From contig OU452214.1 in NCBI GenBank assembly GCA_911728435.2, forward strand, positions 8,868,105 through 8,932,104: a stretch of 64,000 nt of DNA, read 5' to 3'. Made by a program: the position numbers and the translations under genes. Of the stretch, positions 12,209 to 23,577 are shown one piece after another. The DNA is from Apoderus coryli (Eukaryota > Arthropoda > Insecta > Coleoptera > Attelabidae). Under the pieces are notes generated by a model that was not told where the DNA came from, searched no databases, and saw nothing but the letters and a program-made list of their open reading frames with translations. Within the stretch, counting starts at the first letter, position 1, and each line of letters begins with the position of its first letter.

Positions 12209-12435
12209 TCAAAATAACAGGTTTTTAAGTAAACAGTGTGCGCCTTTAGAATTGACTTATAGAACCAATAAGTACGGTTGAATTGCAGAAATCCTTTAAA
12301 GTTTATTATATGTTCTTCTATTTCTTGAACTGTTTTAGCACAAAATAAAAAAGATTCTTGAGAGTCTGTTATTGTGTACTTTAAATGGCTTATCTTTCCA
12401 CTGGCACCTTTGGAACATAGCTTAGCGGATAGCAC
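12205..12435 (-). pseudogene. Coding remnant inside CACTG element copy 1
   Basis: An open frame on the minus strand contains ITDSQESFLFCAKTVQEIEE. The DSQESF motif with a following helix is reminiscent of the C-terminus of large uncharacterised, transposon-associated insect proteins. The equivalent frame in copy 2 (about 24300-24530) is broken. It may be the last trace of the gene originally carried by the element. The function is unknown. Confidence 0.3.
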
Positions 12436-13162
12436 TAAATATCCATGAAGAGCCCATAAAATTTCTCCCCTCGTATCGGCGGGTTTTCAACATTACAAAG
12501 GAATACCGCACTGTGTTTTTTTTCGTTTTAAACTGACTTTAGTTTTGTACTTTACCAAATGGTACTTATATAAAAGGATTACTACTTAACTTATATTTCT
12601 ACATTTGTTGTATTATTTGGGAACAAATTTTAAAAATAGATTTAGGAACACACTTCACTTTTCAACTGTATACATTTAACTAAACAAAACAAAAAGGACG
12701 CGTAAACAAAAAGTCTATGAGAATGTCATAATGTGAATGTTTTGAGTATTCAGTCTATGGTCCGGGTGCATTGATTTGCGCGCGTTATTCAGAATTTAAT
12801 GGTTAGGTTCGTAAAATTAATGATTAGCATCCATTAAATCAACGATGATCGTTTATTAGTTTTTATGTTCGCTGTTCATAGGTGTATGATTTACAAATTA
12901 TTGTGTTAAAGGCGAAGAGCATAAATTAATAAATTTAAAACATTGAAGCAATAAATAGTGACATTATATTGATGAAAAAAAAACATAAATTTTCGATGTC
13001 TTGCATTTATTGATTAATGTTTCATCGTACATTGTTTCTATGTATGAAATTATTAATTTATGATCAAAATTCATTGTAACAATGACCAATTCATAATATT
13101 AATGTTCAAAATATTGATGACAACCATTCATTGGTTTTACGTACAATATTTTTTTCAGTGTA

Positions 13163-14600
13163 TAAACCCTAGAGAAGTATCATCAACGATGTCTTCGAGG
13201 AATTCTAGGAACTGAATGGCAGAACCGATGAACAAACATCAGCGTTCTACAGGAAGCTAAATCAACTAGCATTGAGGCGATGATTTTGAGGCACCAGCTG
13301 TGTTAGACTAGTCGCGTAATTTAAAAAATAACCAATAATATAATAGGTAAAAATAGGACCCGTTTTTTCCCTTTCCTGATAATTGTGTTTTTCTTTAGAT
13401 ACAATGTTTTCATATCTGATCGACGATAGCGCACCTAACCTGCCTTCTACAAATTATGTAAAATAAATTGAAATTGATGAGAATCAAATAAAAACGTTGA
13501 TGGATACTTCACTTTATTAAGTTTGATTGATTACTAAATAGATAGGTAATATACCTACTCGAGACTTAAATTTTAATAATATTTGAATATAAATAACCTT
13601 CGTAGTATATATTTACCAAATATACATTTTAATTAAGTGGATTATTAAAAATAAACTGAATTAAAATACAAACATGATTATAAATTACCTCAAAAATATA
13701 ATAATTTGTTGTCTTATCAGTGATGATTTTTATCGCTTTATATGAGTGTTTTTTATACAGACTAACTAAATATTTTCAGAAATCGAATTCAAAAACATGT
13801 TTATAATAACAATAGCTTTATTCTCCATACACAGATTTTTTAAAATACTCTTTTTTCGACTTTAGAAAATACACGCTTTCTGGGAAATATTTCCGCGAGA
13901 TAGTCATCTTTTTTCAAGCTAACTAGAAAATGGGAATCAGGCATCGTAAAATAGTATCAATATTGTGTACTTAGTAGAAAACTTGGTTACGTTAAATCTG
14001 TCGCCGAACAAATCTCGAATTGTGCCAATTCGAGATTTGTTGCCAATAAAACTAAAAAGCCGATACCGTTTGTGGTAAATGAGACATAAATGGAACCTTA
14101 TAGGAAATATTCTGCATTAAGGCCAAAAATAAAAAAAATCGCGTTTTTGCTTTAAATACGGAAATGGAAAAAGGTGCAAACGAGTGGTTGGAATTGATCA
14201 GTTTGCAAAATTGCCTCAAATTGTTATTGCAAGATATTTAATTTTACAAAATCGTGAAAAATATACAGTGCATTCACGCTAGCCACCCCCCGGTTGGAAT
14301 TTTTTTGCCAAAATGCTGGCACACATAGTAGACATCTAGCACACCAAATTTTAGAGCTAGCACTCCAACAGTTTAGAACCGAAATGAGTTTGAATTCCAG
14401 AATTCTAAATCATTTTCGTTCTAACCATTTGATGTGCTAGCTCAAAAAATTTTGGCTACTTTACATTTGTCGATCCAATCTACATTTCTAATATATTTTG
14501 ACGTTTGTGTCACTTTCGGTGATATCGGAAGTTGATATCAAGTTTCTTATTTTAAATAGAACATCCTATATATCTATCATATTTTTGGATTTCCCATTCG
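13163..14600. other. Stretch without gene; contains hairpin and diverged inverted repeat
   Basis: No open frame of note. At 14007-14041 there is a perfect hairpin (15-bp arms AACAAATCTCGAATT, 5-base loop). At about 14277-14460 there is a diverged inverted repeat around GCTAGCAC...GTGCTAGC, probably an old MITE. Confidence 0.5.
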
Positions 14601-14742
14601 ATTTGAAGTAATTTTTGTTAACACTTCCCTACACCTTTCTTCAACTGTTTTGATATAATATATAACAAAAGACAAATAATAATCACATATAAATTAAGCA
14701 TGTAGGTAACATTACAATATTTTCCTGAATCTGCAAGCTCAT

Positions 14743-15610
14743 CGAAGGCACCGCAATCCTGCGCGTCTAATGCAAAATGCAAATTCACATATGATACTAG
14801 AGGAATCCACACGTCCCTGCAAACAGTTACTTAGAAAAATAAAATAAGCAACAAGCCGTCTGTTGACCAATTTATCAATTTTGTATAAGGCTAAATTATT
14901 TTCGTATGTGTTTGGAATACGCTCAGCATGAAACCTAAAATTCAAATGCTTCATAAATTTACTTTGGACTCTTTCCAATCTATTTATATATTTAAAATAA
15001 GTTGGATTCCAAACCACCGAAGCAAATTCCAAGTGACTTCTTACTATAGAAGAATATAAACAGATTAGTGATTTCTCAGTTCTAAAGCCCCTTGTGCTAC
15101 GATATATGAACCCCAAGTTTCTATTAGCCTTAGCGACGATACTCTCAACATGTTCCTCAAAGATCAATTTGGAGTCCATGATCACACCCAGGTCCTTCAC
15201 AGATTCTACAGACTTCAACACATTGCCATTTAAGTTATAATTAAAATCTGTCTTATGAACATTTCTTGTAAACGTAATCTTGCAACATTTATCTATATTT
15301 AAACTTATCTTATTTAGATTGCAATAATTTTCCAATTTTTGCAAATCATTATTTAATAATAAACAATCATGCATACGGCTAATGTTCATTTTGATCTTCA
15401 GATCGTCTGCATACATGCTAAATTGAGAAAATTCGAAACAGCTGTTGATGTCGTTTATGAATATTGAAAAAAGTAGAGGTCCAAGGTGTGAACCTTGTGG
15501 AATCCCCGAAGTTATATTTTTTGTTTCTGATTTTATATTATTCAGGATAACATACTGAGAGCGAACCGACAAATACGACTCCAAAAAATGTTTTGACAAT
15601 AAAAAACAAG
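14743..15610 (-). pseudogene. LINE reverse transcriptase fragment, one long open frame
   Basis: The minus strand keeps about 285 codons open. SGIPQGSHLGPLLFSIFIND is followed by the catalytic YADDLKI, NLNKISLNIDKC, VKDLGVIMDSKL and the C-terminal LERVQSKFMKHL. This covers the RT palm from block B onward, plus the thumb. The endonuclease and early RT are missing at the right, where the sequence passes to repeat R1 copy b. The left end changes abruptly at about 14745, before the usual C-terminal region and tail, so both ends are truncated. The lack of internal stops suggests a fairly young copy. Confidence 0.8.
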
Positions 15611-15689
15611 TCGTTGTTTAACCTGTTGTGTAGTTTGTGAGCCTCATCCCAAGAAGTTTCAAATCTAAATATGCTAATATTATTTTCAT

Positions 15690-16037
15690 TTACTTTCCGG
15701 GAAGCTTAAAGTTTTAATATTTTGAATACAAATTAGTCTTTCTATTTAGTTACCTACATATTTAATTGAAGTTTTAAAATCTAAAAAAGTAGTGAACAAA
15801 TTAAAAAAATATATACGGTTATTAATAGATACCTACCTATTTTTATGAAAAATAAATGGGTAGGTACCGTAAAATATTGTTTTTTTAATAATATCATATA
15901 TTATAATATCTCATACTTTAATATGGAAATTATATTTACGCTGACATCAGGTAAGCGCAGTTATTATGAAAAATGATAGTTTATATTTTAATGTTAACTA
16001 AAGTTAAGTTTTTTTAATCAAAACTCCTTTTAAGAAC
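15690..16037 (-). repeat. Repeat R1, copy b, truncated
   Basis: It matches 42960-43500 inverted, and 1-120 directly near its right end. The match ends exactly at 16037 (AAGAACAG), where LINE coding sequence begins. The remainder of R1 does not resume after the LINE tail at 17310, so the junction is a deletion or recombination rather than a simple insertion. Confidence 0.65.
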
Positions 16038-17310
16038 AGACCGCATTGACCATGCATTATATACTCTTGAAGCCTAGGATAGGATTGGTTTTTCCAATGG
16101 GCTTGTTAAGCTGTTTGAATCTTACCTTGTCAATCGCATGCAGTTTGTTGAGTGTGAAGGTTATAAGTCCAGAAAGTTTGCTGCAACATCAGGCGTGCCA
16201 CAGGGATCAAACCTTGGCCCACTATTGTTTAACATCTTTATTAATGATCTTGTTGAAATTATAGAATTGGCTTATGCTGATGATCTAAAGATATTTTGTA
16301 GGATTGACTCCATAGAGGACTGCGTGGTACTCCAAAACGCACTGCGAGTTGTCGACACCTGGTGCAATCGAAATAAGCTCTATTTGAACATTTCTAAATG
16401 TAACGTTGTTAGCTTTCACAGAGTGAAAACCCCAGTAATTTGGAATTACACTATTGGAGCTGTACCCATTGAAAGACTTTCGCAGGTTCGAGACTTGGGT
16501 GTATTGTTTGATGAAGCTTTAATCTTTGTTCCCCACTATGAGCACTTGTCCGCATCTGCATCCCGTATGTTGGGGTTTGTGATCAGAAACACTAAAAAGT
16601 TTAGAAATATTTCAACCATTAAATTATTATATTTTTCATTTGTGCGGGCTAGACTTGAGTATTGTTCGATCGTGTGGAATCCCTTGTATCAGTGCCATGC
16701 ACGTGCATTAAAGTCTGTGCAGAGGCGATTCGTAAAGTATTTATATTTTAGGGAGTTTGGAGTATATCCAGCGAGGGGTGTAGATCACGATGTCCTGCTT
16801 TCAACATTTGACATTACATCTTTGTGGATGCGGCGAATGGTCTCTTCCGTCAGGTTTTTGTATAATTTATTGCATAATAAAATCGATTGTGCGTTTCTTC
16901 TTGGCTGTCTTCAGTTTCGTATTCCTAGAACTGAGTCGAGGTCTGATAACACCTTTTATCTCAGCACGGCTAGATCCAATGTTTTGCTGCAGAGCCCTGT
17001 ATATTTTATCTGCTCCGTTTTTAATTATTGTGCGGGGTCGGATATTGGTGTGGATTCTCTGTCTGGTATTTTGAGACACATAAATGTTTAATTTTTTTAG
17101 TTGATTATTTTTGTTTAAAGCGTTGTACTTAATTATAATTGTTTACTGATAAGATTTAGCATGTTTAACTGATTTGTATAATTGTGAATTTGTCGTTTTT
17201 GTTTATAATTTAAGTTTCAAATTGTAATTTTATTCTAGAAATGAATTTGAATTTTCTGTAAGTGGGTCTTGTTACCTGTTGAAAATAAAGAGCTTTATTA
17301 TTATTATTAA
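16038..17310 (+). pseudogene. LINE 3' part with 317-codon reverse transcriptase frame
   Basis: The reading begins abruptly in the RT palm (RIDHAL, then a shift), and from 16138 stays open to 17091. It contains TSGVPQGSNLGPLLFNIFIND, the catalytic block AYADDLKIF, KCNVVSF, VRDLGVLFD, LEYCSIVWNP and LKSVQRRFVKYL. A 3' UTR of about 200 bp ends with AATAAAG and (ATT)n at 17285-17310. Endonuclease and early RT are missing, as expected for 5' truncation during target-primed reverse transcription. The motifs match those at 52597-53790 and 14743-15610, so these are related families of the Jockey/I/CR1 group. Confidence 0.85.
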
Positions 17311-18046
17311 TAAGTACGGTAATACAAAGAAAATTCTTTTAATTCTCACCTACACTATAATACTGAAAACACAAAACACATAATCAGATTATAAACACAA
17401 TATTTATTTATCTCTTATATCGTAAACGCCGACAATGAACTCTTTACTCAACACAGGCACAGTTTAAAATAATATACAGTTACTTCACCTCGTGTCGGCA
17501 CGTTTGATGTTCATGTCTACAAAGCAATTCGCCGCGCTTATAGTTATAGTATAGTATCTTATAGTATATAGTATAGTAGCGGGCCAATATGTGGCTGGGA
17601 ATGCGACTAGTCGATGCCGTTTTCAGCGTCTACTGAACCTTCTTATCTATAGTTATTATTCGATGACACAGGAGGGAACGCTATCTATCTACGTCGATGC
17701 GATTATGGTGACGTTTTATCCTATAATGGCGGCATGCACGACGAGATGCGCATGACGCCTCGCAAGCGGAGAGTCGGAATACTGTATTATTTATTATACT
17801 GTGTTTTGGTTATATTTGGCGACTGTGAGAATATTCTATTATTTGTTTATTAAATAGTGGCTGTCAGTAGAAGTTTAAGTATATAAAAAAAATTATAAAT
17901 CGAAAATCTACGTTTCTGACTGGCTGCTATCGGGATTTTTATTATTTGAATTAAATCAAATGCCACAATATCAAAAATTGTTTTAACTATTAGGTGAGAA
18001 TTTTCAACAGATTATTTGACAGTAAATGTCAAATTAAAAATATGTA
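17311..18046. other. Stretch without recognised gene
   Basis: AT-rich sequence with a more GC-rich part at 17480-17770 that carries short runs of TATAGT. No coding or repeat structure could be assigned. Confidence 0.4.
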
Positions 18047-18475
18047 CAGGGTGAGCAAAACTCGATGAAGATAAAACTATTTGTCAACCATTAGTTTTCT
18101 TATTGACAGATATAATTGCAGTTTATTTGCAAAGCCTACTTGTGTAAAAGTTGTGACGGTTGCGAATTTTTCATATTAGTTTTTTCTACAAATTTGCTTA
18201 TAATTTTTTAACGAATGAAGATAGGACATTTTTTTCTCTACAAAAGTTGTTTAGAAAAATTAGCTCTTTTGAACTGTGCAAAAATATAGGTAGTTATGTT
18301 TCTGAAAAAAAAAGTGGATGACGTCATTTACTTCAGTTTCCAAACTTGGAAACAAAATGAAATATGGGTTAAAATGGAGCTTACTTAATCCTATTTAAGA
18401 AACTTTTTTGCGAATTTTTCTATCGTTTTTCATTTTCTCATAAGAGAGCTGGGATATTGAGTTTTGCTCACCCTG
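18047..18475 (+). mobile_element. MITE family M1, complete copy (429 bp)
   Basis: The terminal inverted repeats read CAGGGTGAGCAAAACTC at both ends, and TA flanks each side (18045-18046, 18476-18477). There is no coding capacity. TA duplication and a CAGGGTG end point to a Tc1/mariner-mobilised MITE. Truncated relatives are at 29347-29730 (inverted) and 31136-31480 (direct). Confidence 0.9.
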
Positions 18476-18799
18476 TACTTATTCTGTTGTGTGAAATTCT
18501 CATGGCTGACTTGAATTTTTTTAATCAAATTATGTCTATTTTTTGTATAAAAATTAAAATATTTAAAAAAATTCTAAGGTTCGGGAGATGTACTTTAATG
18601 AAAGTTAGGTTTATTTTGAACACAGAATCTAAAAATATATTCATTTACAAGGTAATGCATTTAAAACAAAACTATAGTTCATTCACTTATGCCTGTTTTG
18701 ACTATTAGATCATAATATAGTGATCTGTGCCCACCGCCCTGTACCTTGGTGTACCGACCTTTATAGCGTGACCTTGAATGGATTTTTCAGCAATCACAG

Positions 18800-19180
18800 C
18801 AGCAGGGATAATTGAAATCCACATGTTTCGGGAGGACCATCCACAGTATACCGCTAAGATGAGTGTGTGGAGCAAATTCTGGGGGACAAGATAGTCGGGT
18901 CTATTTAGATATTTTAGAAAATACAGTAAACTCAGTTGCTAGAAACCAAACCGATGAAGACGGAAACATTATGCTTGAAATAGACAATTTGTATATCCAA
19001 CAAAATGGAGCTCCGCGTCATAACGCATATAGTGTTAGGCAATGATGTCTGGATGGAACGTTTCCTCGGAAAGAGAGGTGCCCAAGAGTGGTGTCCTGTG
19101 ATTTCCAGATTTCACGCCACTGGACTTTTTTTTTATACGGGCAATTTAAAACTGAAGTTTATAAAATTGAGACATGGGAT
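18800..19180 (+). pseudogene. Tc1/mariner-type transposase remnant
   Basis: Broken frames give DNLYIQQNGAPRHNAYSVRQ (to 19045), then, shifted, KRGAQEWCP and a degraded version of the SPDxxPLDFFLWG block near 19090-19140. This is the region of the second and third catalytic residues. The second catalytic Asp in QQDGAP is Asn here, so the copy is inactive even apart from its shifts. The N-terminal DNA-binding part is missing. Confidence 0.7.
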
Positions 19181-19184
19181 GACA

Positions 19185-20031
19185 TTTAAATTTATTATAA
19201 AGTTAGGGTGGCTGGGGCTAACGGGATGCAACACAGAAATCAACCAACAATGGTTCCCCCTTAAAAGCAAAATCGACGTGTTTTTGATGAAAATTGTGTA
19301 TCCTGCAGTTGAGGAGTTATTCTGGGTGGCAAGTTTTAAAATGAAAGCAATGTACATGCACTCTCTTGAATTTCAAATACTCTACACGGATTGCTCCGAC
19401 AATTTCTCTCACTATACATACATGAATGCAGATATTATTATGCATTTTATAGAAACTAATCCCAGTATTTTATTCAACGCCACTCTCAAGAATTAAATTA
19501 GTGCAAATTTAAAAGAATTCTATTTGCATTCAGATAGAATTACGTGCACATGATAACTCTGACTAATATGCTTGGAATAAATCTATCTCTACAGGGAGAA
19601 AACCGTTGTAATTATTTGGGAAACTATAATTAGGACAGTTCTGAAAATTTAGAGATTTTAGGGATATACTAAGGTCGATCGTTGAAATATTTTCAAGAGA
19701 AAAACCGGTTTTGCTGGCAGTTGATCTCAACTTGCTTATCTCAAACGAAACACCCTATATGTTTTACATATTTTTGAATTATATGTAAACTTTTAAATAT
19801 AATTAATGTATCTCTTTGTGTCTTTTACCTAACAGTTTTTGAAATATTTATATTATACAGGGTATCCGTAAATGGTACAAGTAAAGCCGAGATACGTCAG
19901 TTTTGATTTATGTTTAGCAATTTTGTAGCCTATGTATTGGTTTCGAAATCTGCCACATCACAGCGTCACCATCTAACTTATGTTTGTTTCAAATTGGAAC
20001 CCCTATTTTTGGGGCACTTTCGACTTGCTGC
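19185..20031. other. Old repeat interrupted by Transib
   Basis: At 19857 a TACAGGGTATCCGTAAATGG end resembles other TA/CAGGG element ends. This sequence continues to the Transib insertion at 20032 and presumably resumes at 22902. No right end was identified. Confidence 0.35.
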
Positions 20032-20036
20032 CGCCG
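20032..20036. repeat. Transib target-site duplication, left (CGCCG)
   Basis: CGCCG immediately precedes the CACAGTG terminus and is repeated at 22897-22901. GC-rich 5-bp duplications are the signature of Transib insertion. Confidence 0.9.
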
Positions 20037-20307
20037 CACAGTGGGGTATTTGAGCAATCTGGCCGGCCATAAATCGATTTCGTAAACTTTATCGCAGGTC
20101 GAAAATACGTGTATTTTATAAGCAGGGATAGTTTAGGCATATAATAAACCCCTTCTCAACCTTATAGCACACTGTTCACAATCGTACGATCAGTTGAAAT
20201 TCGGCTATCCTAAAGCAGACATATTAATTTCCGCCGTAGTTAGCAGATGTGTAGTTAAAGAGTGTTGTGATTTGTATTGTTTATTTAGACTTATAAAATA
20301 ATAAATT

Positions 20308-20332
20308 ATGGATTGTGGAGAACCAGTTAAGT
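20308..20332 (+). other. Possible first coding exon of the Transib transposase
   Basis: An ATG at 20308 opens MDCGEPVK. A weak GT donor after 20332 would join in frame (phase 1) to an acceptor with a long T-tract and CAG ending at 20665. A stop follows directly in the unspliced reading. The donor is far from consensus, so the exon is tentative. Confidence 0.25.
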
Positions 20333-20665
20333 GTGTTTAGTTTTCACAAATCTTTGTTATATAATGCATTTTAGTAATTTTAAAATTAGCTTTTTCTATT
20401 GATAGTTTGTTTTCATGCTTTTTTTTCAATCTAGTTTTACTTTGTAGGAACAAAGTTGTATTTCCGGATATTTCCCGGAATCGATATCAGTTTGTTTTGA
20501 AAGTTTAGGCTTTGTTCTTCAAAAAATGTAATTTTTTTTTGCGAAAAAATGCGATTTTGTAAATTATTGCTATTTAAAGCAAATAACTACATGTAAAATC
20601 GATAAAATAACTACTGGTATTAATTATTTCCTTTTTCTGTTCTTAATTGTTGTTTTTTTTTTCAG

Positions 20666-22703
20666 GGCCGTCAAATGTACGAGTACTAACTAGAAAACAT
20701 TTATTTTCTATTATGCAGCGACAAAATTTGAATACCATGAACGAAAAGTTGGAATTTCTAGAAAACCATCTTCTCGAATCGGAAGATTTTTCAACGGAGC
20801 AAATTAGTACACTAAAGCACGATTTGTCACATTTTAAGTCAGAAGTAAAGAGCAGGTGGTCTAAAGAGTTAAGAAAGGAAGAATACTTCTTAAAGAAAAA
20901 TAACGAATAGATCCAAGGAACATTTCATATTCCAAAGGTTGTAAAGAGACCCGGTCGACCCGCAAAGTTGTTTGAGGCATCAAGTGAGAGGACTAAAAGA
21001 AGAAAAACCGAAGGGCTTCGCAAAACAACTAACTTAGAGGTGCTCACTTACGCGACGCAGTCTAAGCTAGTAGAAAGTGGCAAAAGAGATGCTTCCTTAG
21101 TTCTAAAAGAAATTACAAGTACCCCAAAACGAGCAACAAAATATAAGAAAACTTTTTCTCGTACTCAGTTAGAAAGTGTCAGCTCTCAATTGTCGCCGAA
21201 GCAGGCTATTGCCATGTTTGTTGAAGCAGGAGGCAGTACGAAATAATAAGAAGCACTCAGAAAAAGTTATTTCCTTGTTATAGTCTTCTACAAAAAGCTA
21301 AACTAGAGTGCTACCCTGAGAAGGCAGCATACTTAGTAACCGAAACTTGTGCTGAAGTAAAACTGCAAAGCTTAATGGGCCATACCGCTACTCGATTATT
21401 GACCCATTTAGAAGAAGTTTTAAAACTGCATCCCGAAAGAAGCGATACGTTTGTTTTGATGTGCAAGTGGGGTTGTGATGGAGCACAAGTTCAATTCAAA
21501 CAAAGATTTGGTATCGATGCTGCTTCTGACGCCAACTTATTTCAAAGTTCTTTTGTACCCCTTCAGCTAAAAAGGTCCAAAAGCAATGAGGTTATATGGC
21601 AGAATCCTACTCCGTCATCTCCCCGTTATTGCCGCCCCATACGAATTAGGTTTGTTAAAGAAACCACAGATATAACAATGCAAGAAATAGATTACGTGAA
21701 AGCTGCCATAAATAATTTACAACAAACAAAAGTCACGATAGATAATAACTGTTACAGTGTTGACTATAGTATGATGTTCACCATGGTTGACGGAAAAGTC
21801 TGCAATGCTGCCACAAATACTACATCAACAATGAGATGCTATATCTGTGGGTTAACATCCAAAGATTTTAATAATTTAAACGTAAAAAGAGACGCTAATC
21901 CAGAGGCACTAAACTTCGGACTGTCTATTTTACATGCGCGAATCCGATTTTTTGAAACAATTTTACATTTATCCTACAAGTTACATATAAAAAAGTGGCA
22001 ACTGAGGACAGACATAGAAAAAGGTGCAGTGAAGCAAAGAAAAATACAAATACAGGATGATTTTCGACGAAAACTGGGCTTAATAGTAGATGTACCTAAA
22101 CCTGGATTTGGTAACACAAACGATGGCAATACCAGTCGAATATTTTTTGAGAACCACGAATTGTCGGCAGAAATTACTGGGATTGACAAGCACTTTATAT
22201 ACCGATTAAAAATAATTTTAGAAGTATTATCGTGTGGACATAAAATTAACATAGAAAAATTTTCGGATTATGCAAAGGAAACTGCAGAAATCTACATCCA
22301 GCTCTTCCCGTGGCATCCAATGACTCCCACTATGCACAAAATATTAATTCATGGCCCAATGGTTATCGAAAATGCGCTGCTTCCGATAGGTCAATTATCA
22401 GAGGAGGCATCAGAAGCACGTAATAGGCATTTCAGGATCTATCGCCAAAATTTTGCAAGAAAGTTTTCAAGAGAATCTTGCAATTTGGATATGTTGAATA
22501 GGCTGCTGCTTACTTCCGATCCTATTATAACTGGAATGAGACCAATACCTAAAAAGCATAGTAAACCGTTTTCCAAAGAAACACTAACTTTGTTACTTTC
22601 GGCTTCACCTAATGTGCAAACAGAGTCGCAGTCGGAATCATCAACGGATGATGAAGAAGAGACTGTTGATTCAGACGAGGAAGGATGGGATTCATCCAGT
22701 TAA
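20666..22703 (+). pseudogene. Transib transposase (RAG1-related), one stop and one frameshift
   Basis: The frame runs from the acceptor at 20665 to a TAG at 20908, continues in the same frame past an AT-hook-like RPGRPAK (20948) to about 21246, and then needs a one-base shift near 21230-21246 to enter the 442-codon frame ending at 22703. In that last part I see CKWGCDGAQ (first Asp, codon 21477), MVDGK (second Asp, residue 139) and CYIC (Cys 155 and 158). HKILIH follows (His 321 and 326, same spacing as the RAG1 zinc pair), then SEEASEARNRHFR, whose Glu 347 aligns with RAG1 Glu 962. The C-terminus is acidic and serine-rich. All catalytic and zinc positions are kept, so inactivation is recent. 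It is read as a transposon gene, not a domesticated one. Confidence 0.9.
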
Positions 22704-22858
22704 AACATTTTTTTATTCGAATTTTTTTATAATATGTTTGTAAAATTAATAATAAAGTTACCCAAATGTAGATTACTAGTGGTTTTACTATAAATTATAC
22801 TTACAAATATCCTAAATTTACTCAATTCTTCCTGAAGTATAACTTATTTGATTTATAT

Positions 22859-22896
22859 ATTTTTGGCCGCCCAGATTGCTCAAATACCCCACTGTG
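22859..22896 (-). repeat. Transib right terminal inverted repeat
   Basis: This is an inverted copy of 20037-20074 with two mismatches (positions 27 and 34 of the repeat). It is followed by CGCCG at 22897-22901. Confidence 0.95.
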
Positions 22897-22901
22897 CGCC
22901 G

Positions 22902-23577
22902 TCTTGAGTACTATTATGTTCCACATGTGGGGGGTAACATTAGAGAATTTTTGAGATTCAGCAGGGTTTCCAAACGAAGTCAAGTTCAGTATTTTAATAA
23001 TAATACCTTTATTCAATGAATTAACAATAACAAAATATAGCACGAAAAACAATTTATTGAAATGGCGAGATTCGCTTTATGAGCGCTACTCTATCTAACC
23101 ATACAAAACATTCCCATACACAGCCATACAACAAAGTAAGCCTCTTACAATGATCACATACAATGTACATATAAATATATAGACAATTTTTAAGTTATTA
23201 CTTATATTAATTACTATCTACGCACACAACAATTATTTAAAAATAAATTAATGAGCAAGCTAGATGAATCCAAGTCAATACAGATCGACATGCGTTTAGC
23301 TATGGGTTGGGAAACTAAAACTATTTATTGAATATTCGACCCAGTGTAATGTAATGACAGGATTGCCATTATAATGATTAACCATCTTGTTCTTGAGGTT
23401 CTTCACACGTGTTTAAATAAATCCTGTGAGGTTTAGTATTTTCATAACGTTTATTATAAAAAAGTGTACACCCTGTTACATTCCCCAATATTAATCTATC
23501 ATGTCTAGCCAAACTTATGTCTCTAATGCTAATATATTATATTCCTACTTAACTAAAACTTATTACCTTAATTGCTA
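22902..23577. other. Stretch without gene; continuation of older repeat and LINE-tail-like sequence
   Basis: Sequence after the Transib duplication continues the disrupted repeat. At 22998-23045 the minus strand shows a TTCATTGAATAAAGGTATTATT motif, like a LINE 3' tail with (ATT), but no RT coding sequence follows. Confidence 0.35.

Larger units (their letters stand above)
10429..13160 (+). mobile_element. CACTG-ended DNA transposon, copy 1 (2732 bp)
   Basis: The element begins CACTGAACCGAAAAGG and ends TTTTTTTCAGTG, with TA on both sides (10427-10428 and 13161-13162). It is repeated almost entirely, inverted, at 23578-26232, which defines the ends. CACTG termini with a 2-3 bp target duplication are found in the CMC (CACTA/Mirage/Chapaev) group; this is my inference and no transposase of that group was recognised. 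Both ends are rich in motifs with ATTAAT and TACGTA. The middle holds a nested LINE fragment (11130-12208) and a minus-strand coding remnant (12205-12435). Confidence 0.75.
20037..22896 (+). mobile_element. Transib DNA transposon, full length (2860 bp)
   Basis: Both ends begin CACAGTGGGGTATTTGAGCA; the 38-bp terminal inverted repeats (20037-20074 and 22859-22896) differ at two positions. The first seven bases equal the heptamer of the RAG recombination signal, as known for Transib ends. A perfect 5-bp duplication CGCCG flanks the element. The interior encodes a RAG1-related transposase with one stop and one frameshift. The left non-coding part is about 600 bp and the right about 190 bp. Confidence 0.95.

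Noticed and set aside
19133..19496. Coding frame after the Tc1-like remnant
   Set aside because: Only the first part continues transposase sequence; the remainder has no family resemblance.
20666..22703. Domesticated RAG1-like host gene
   Set aside because: Intact TIRs and target duplication surround it and the frame is broken; this is a transposon copy.
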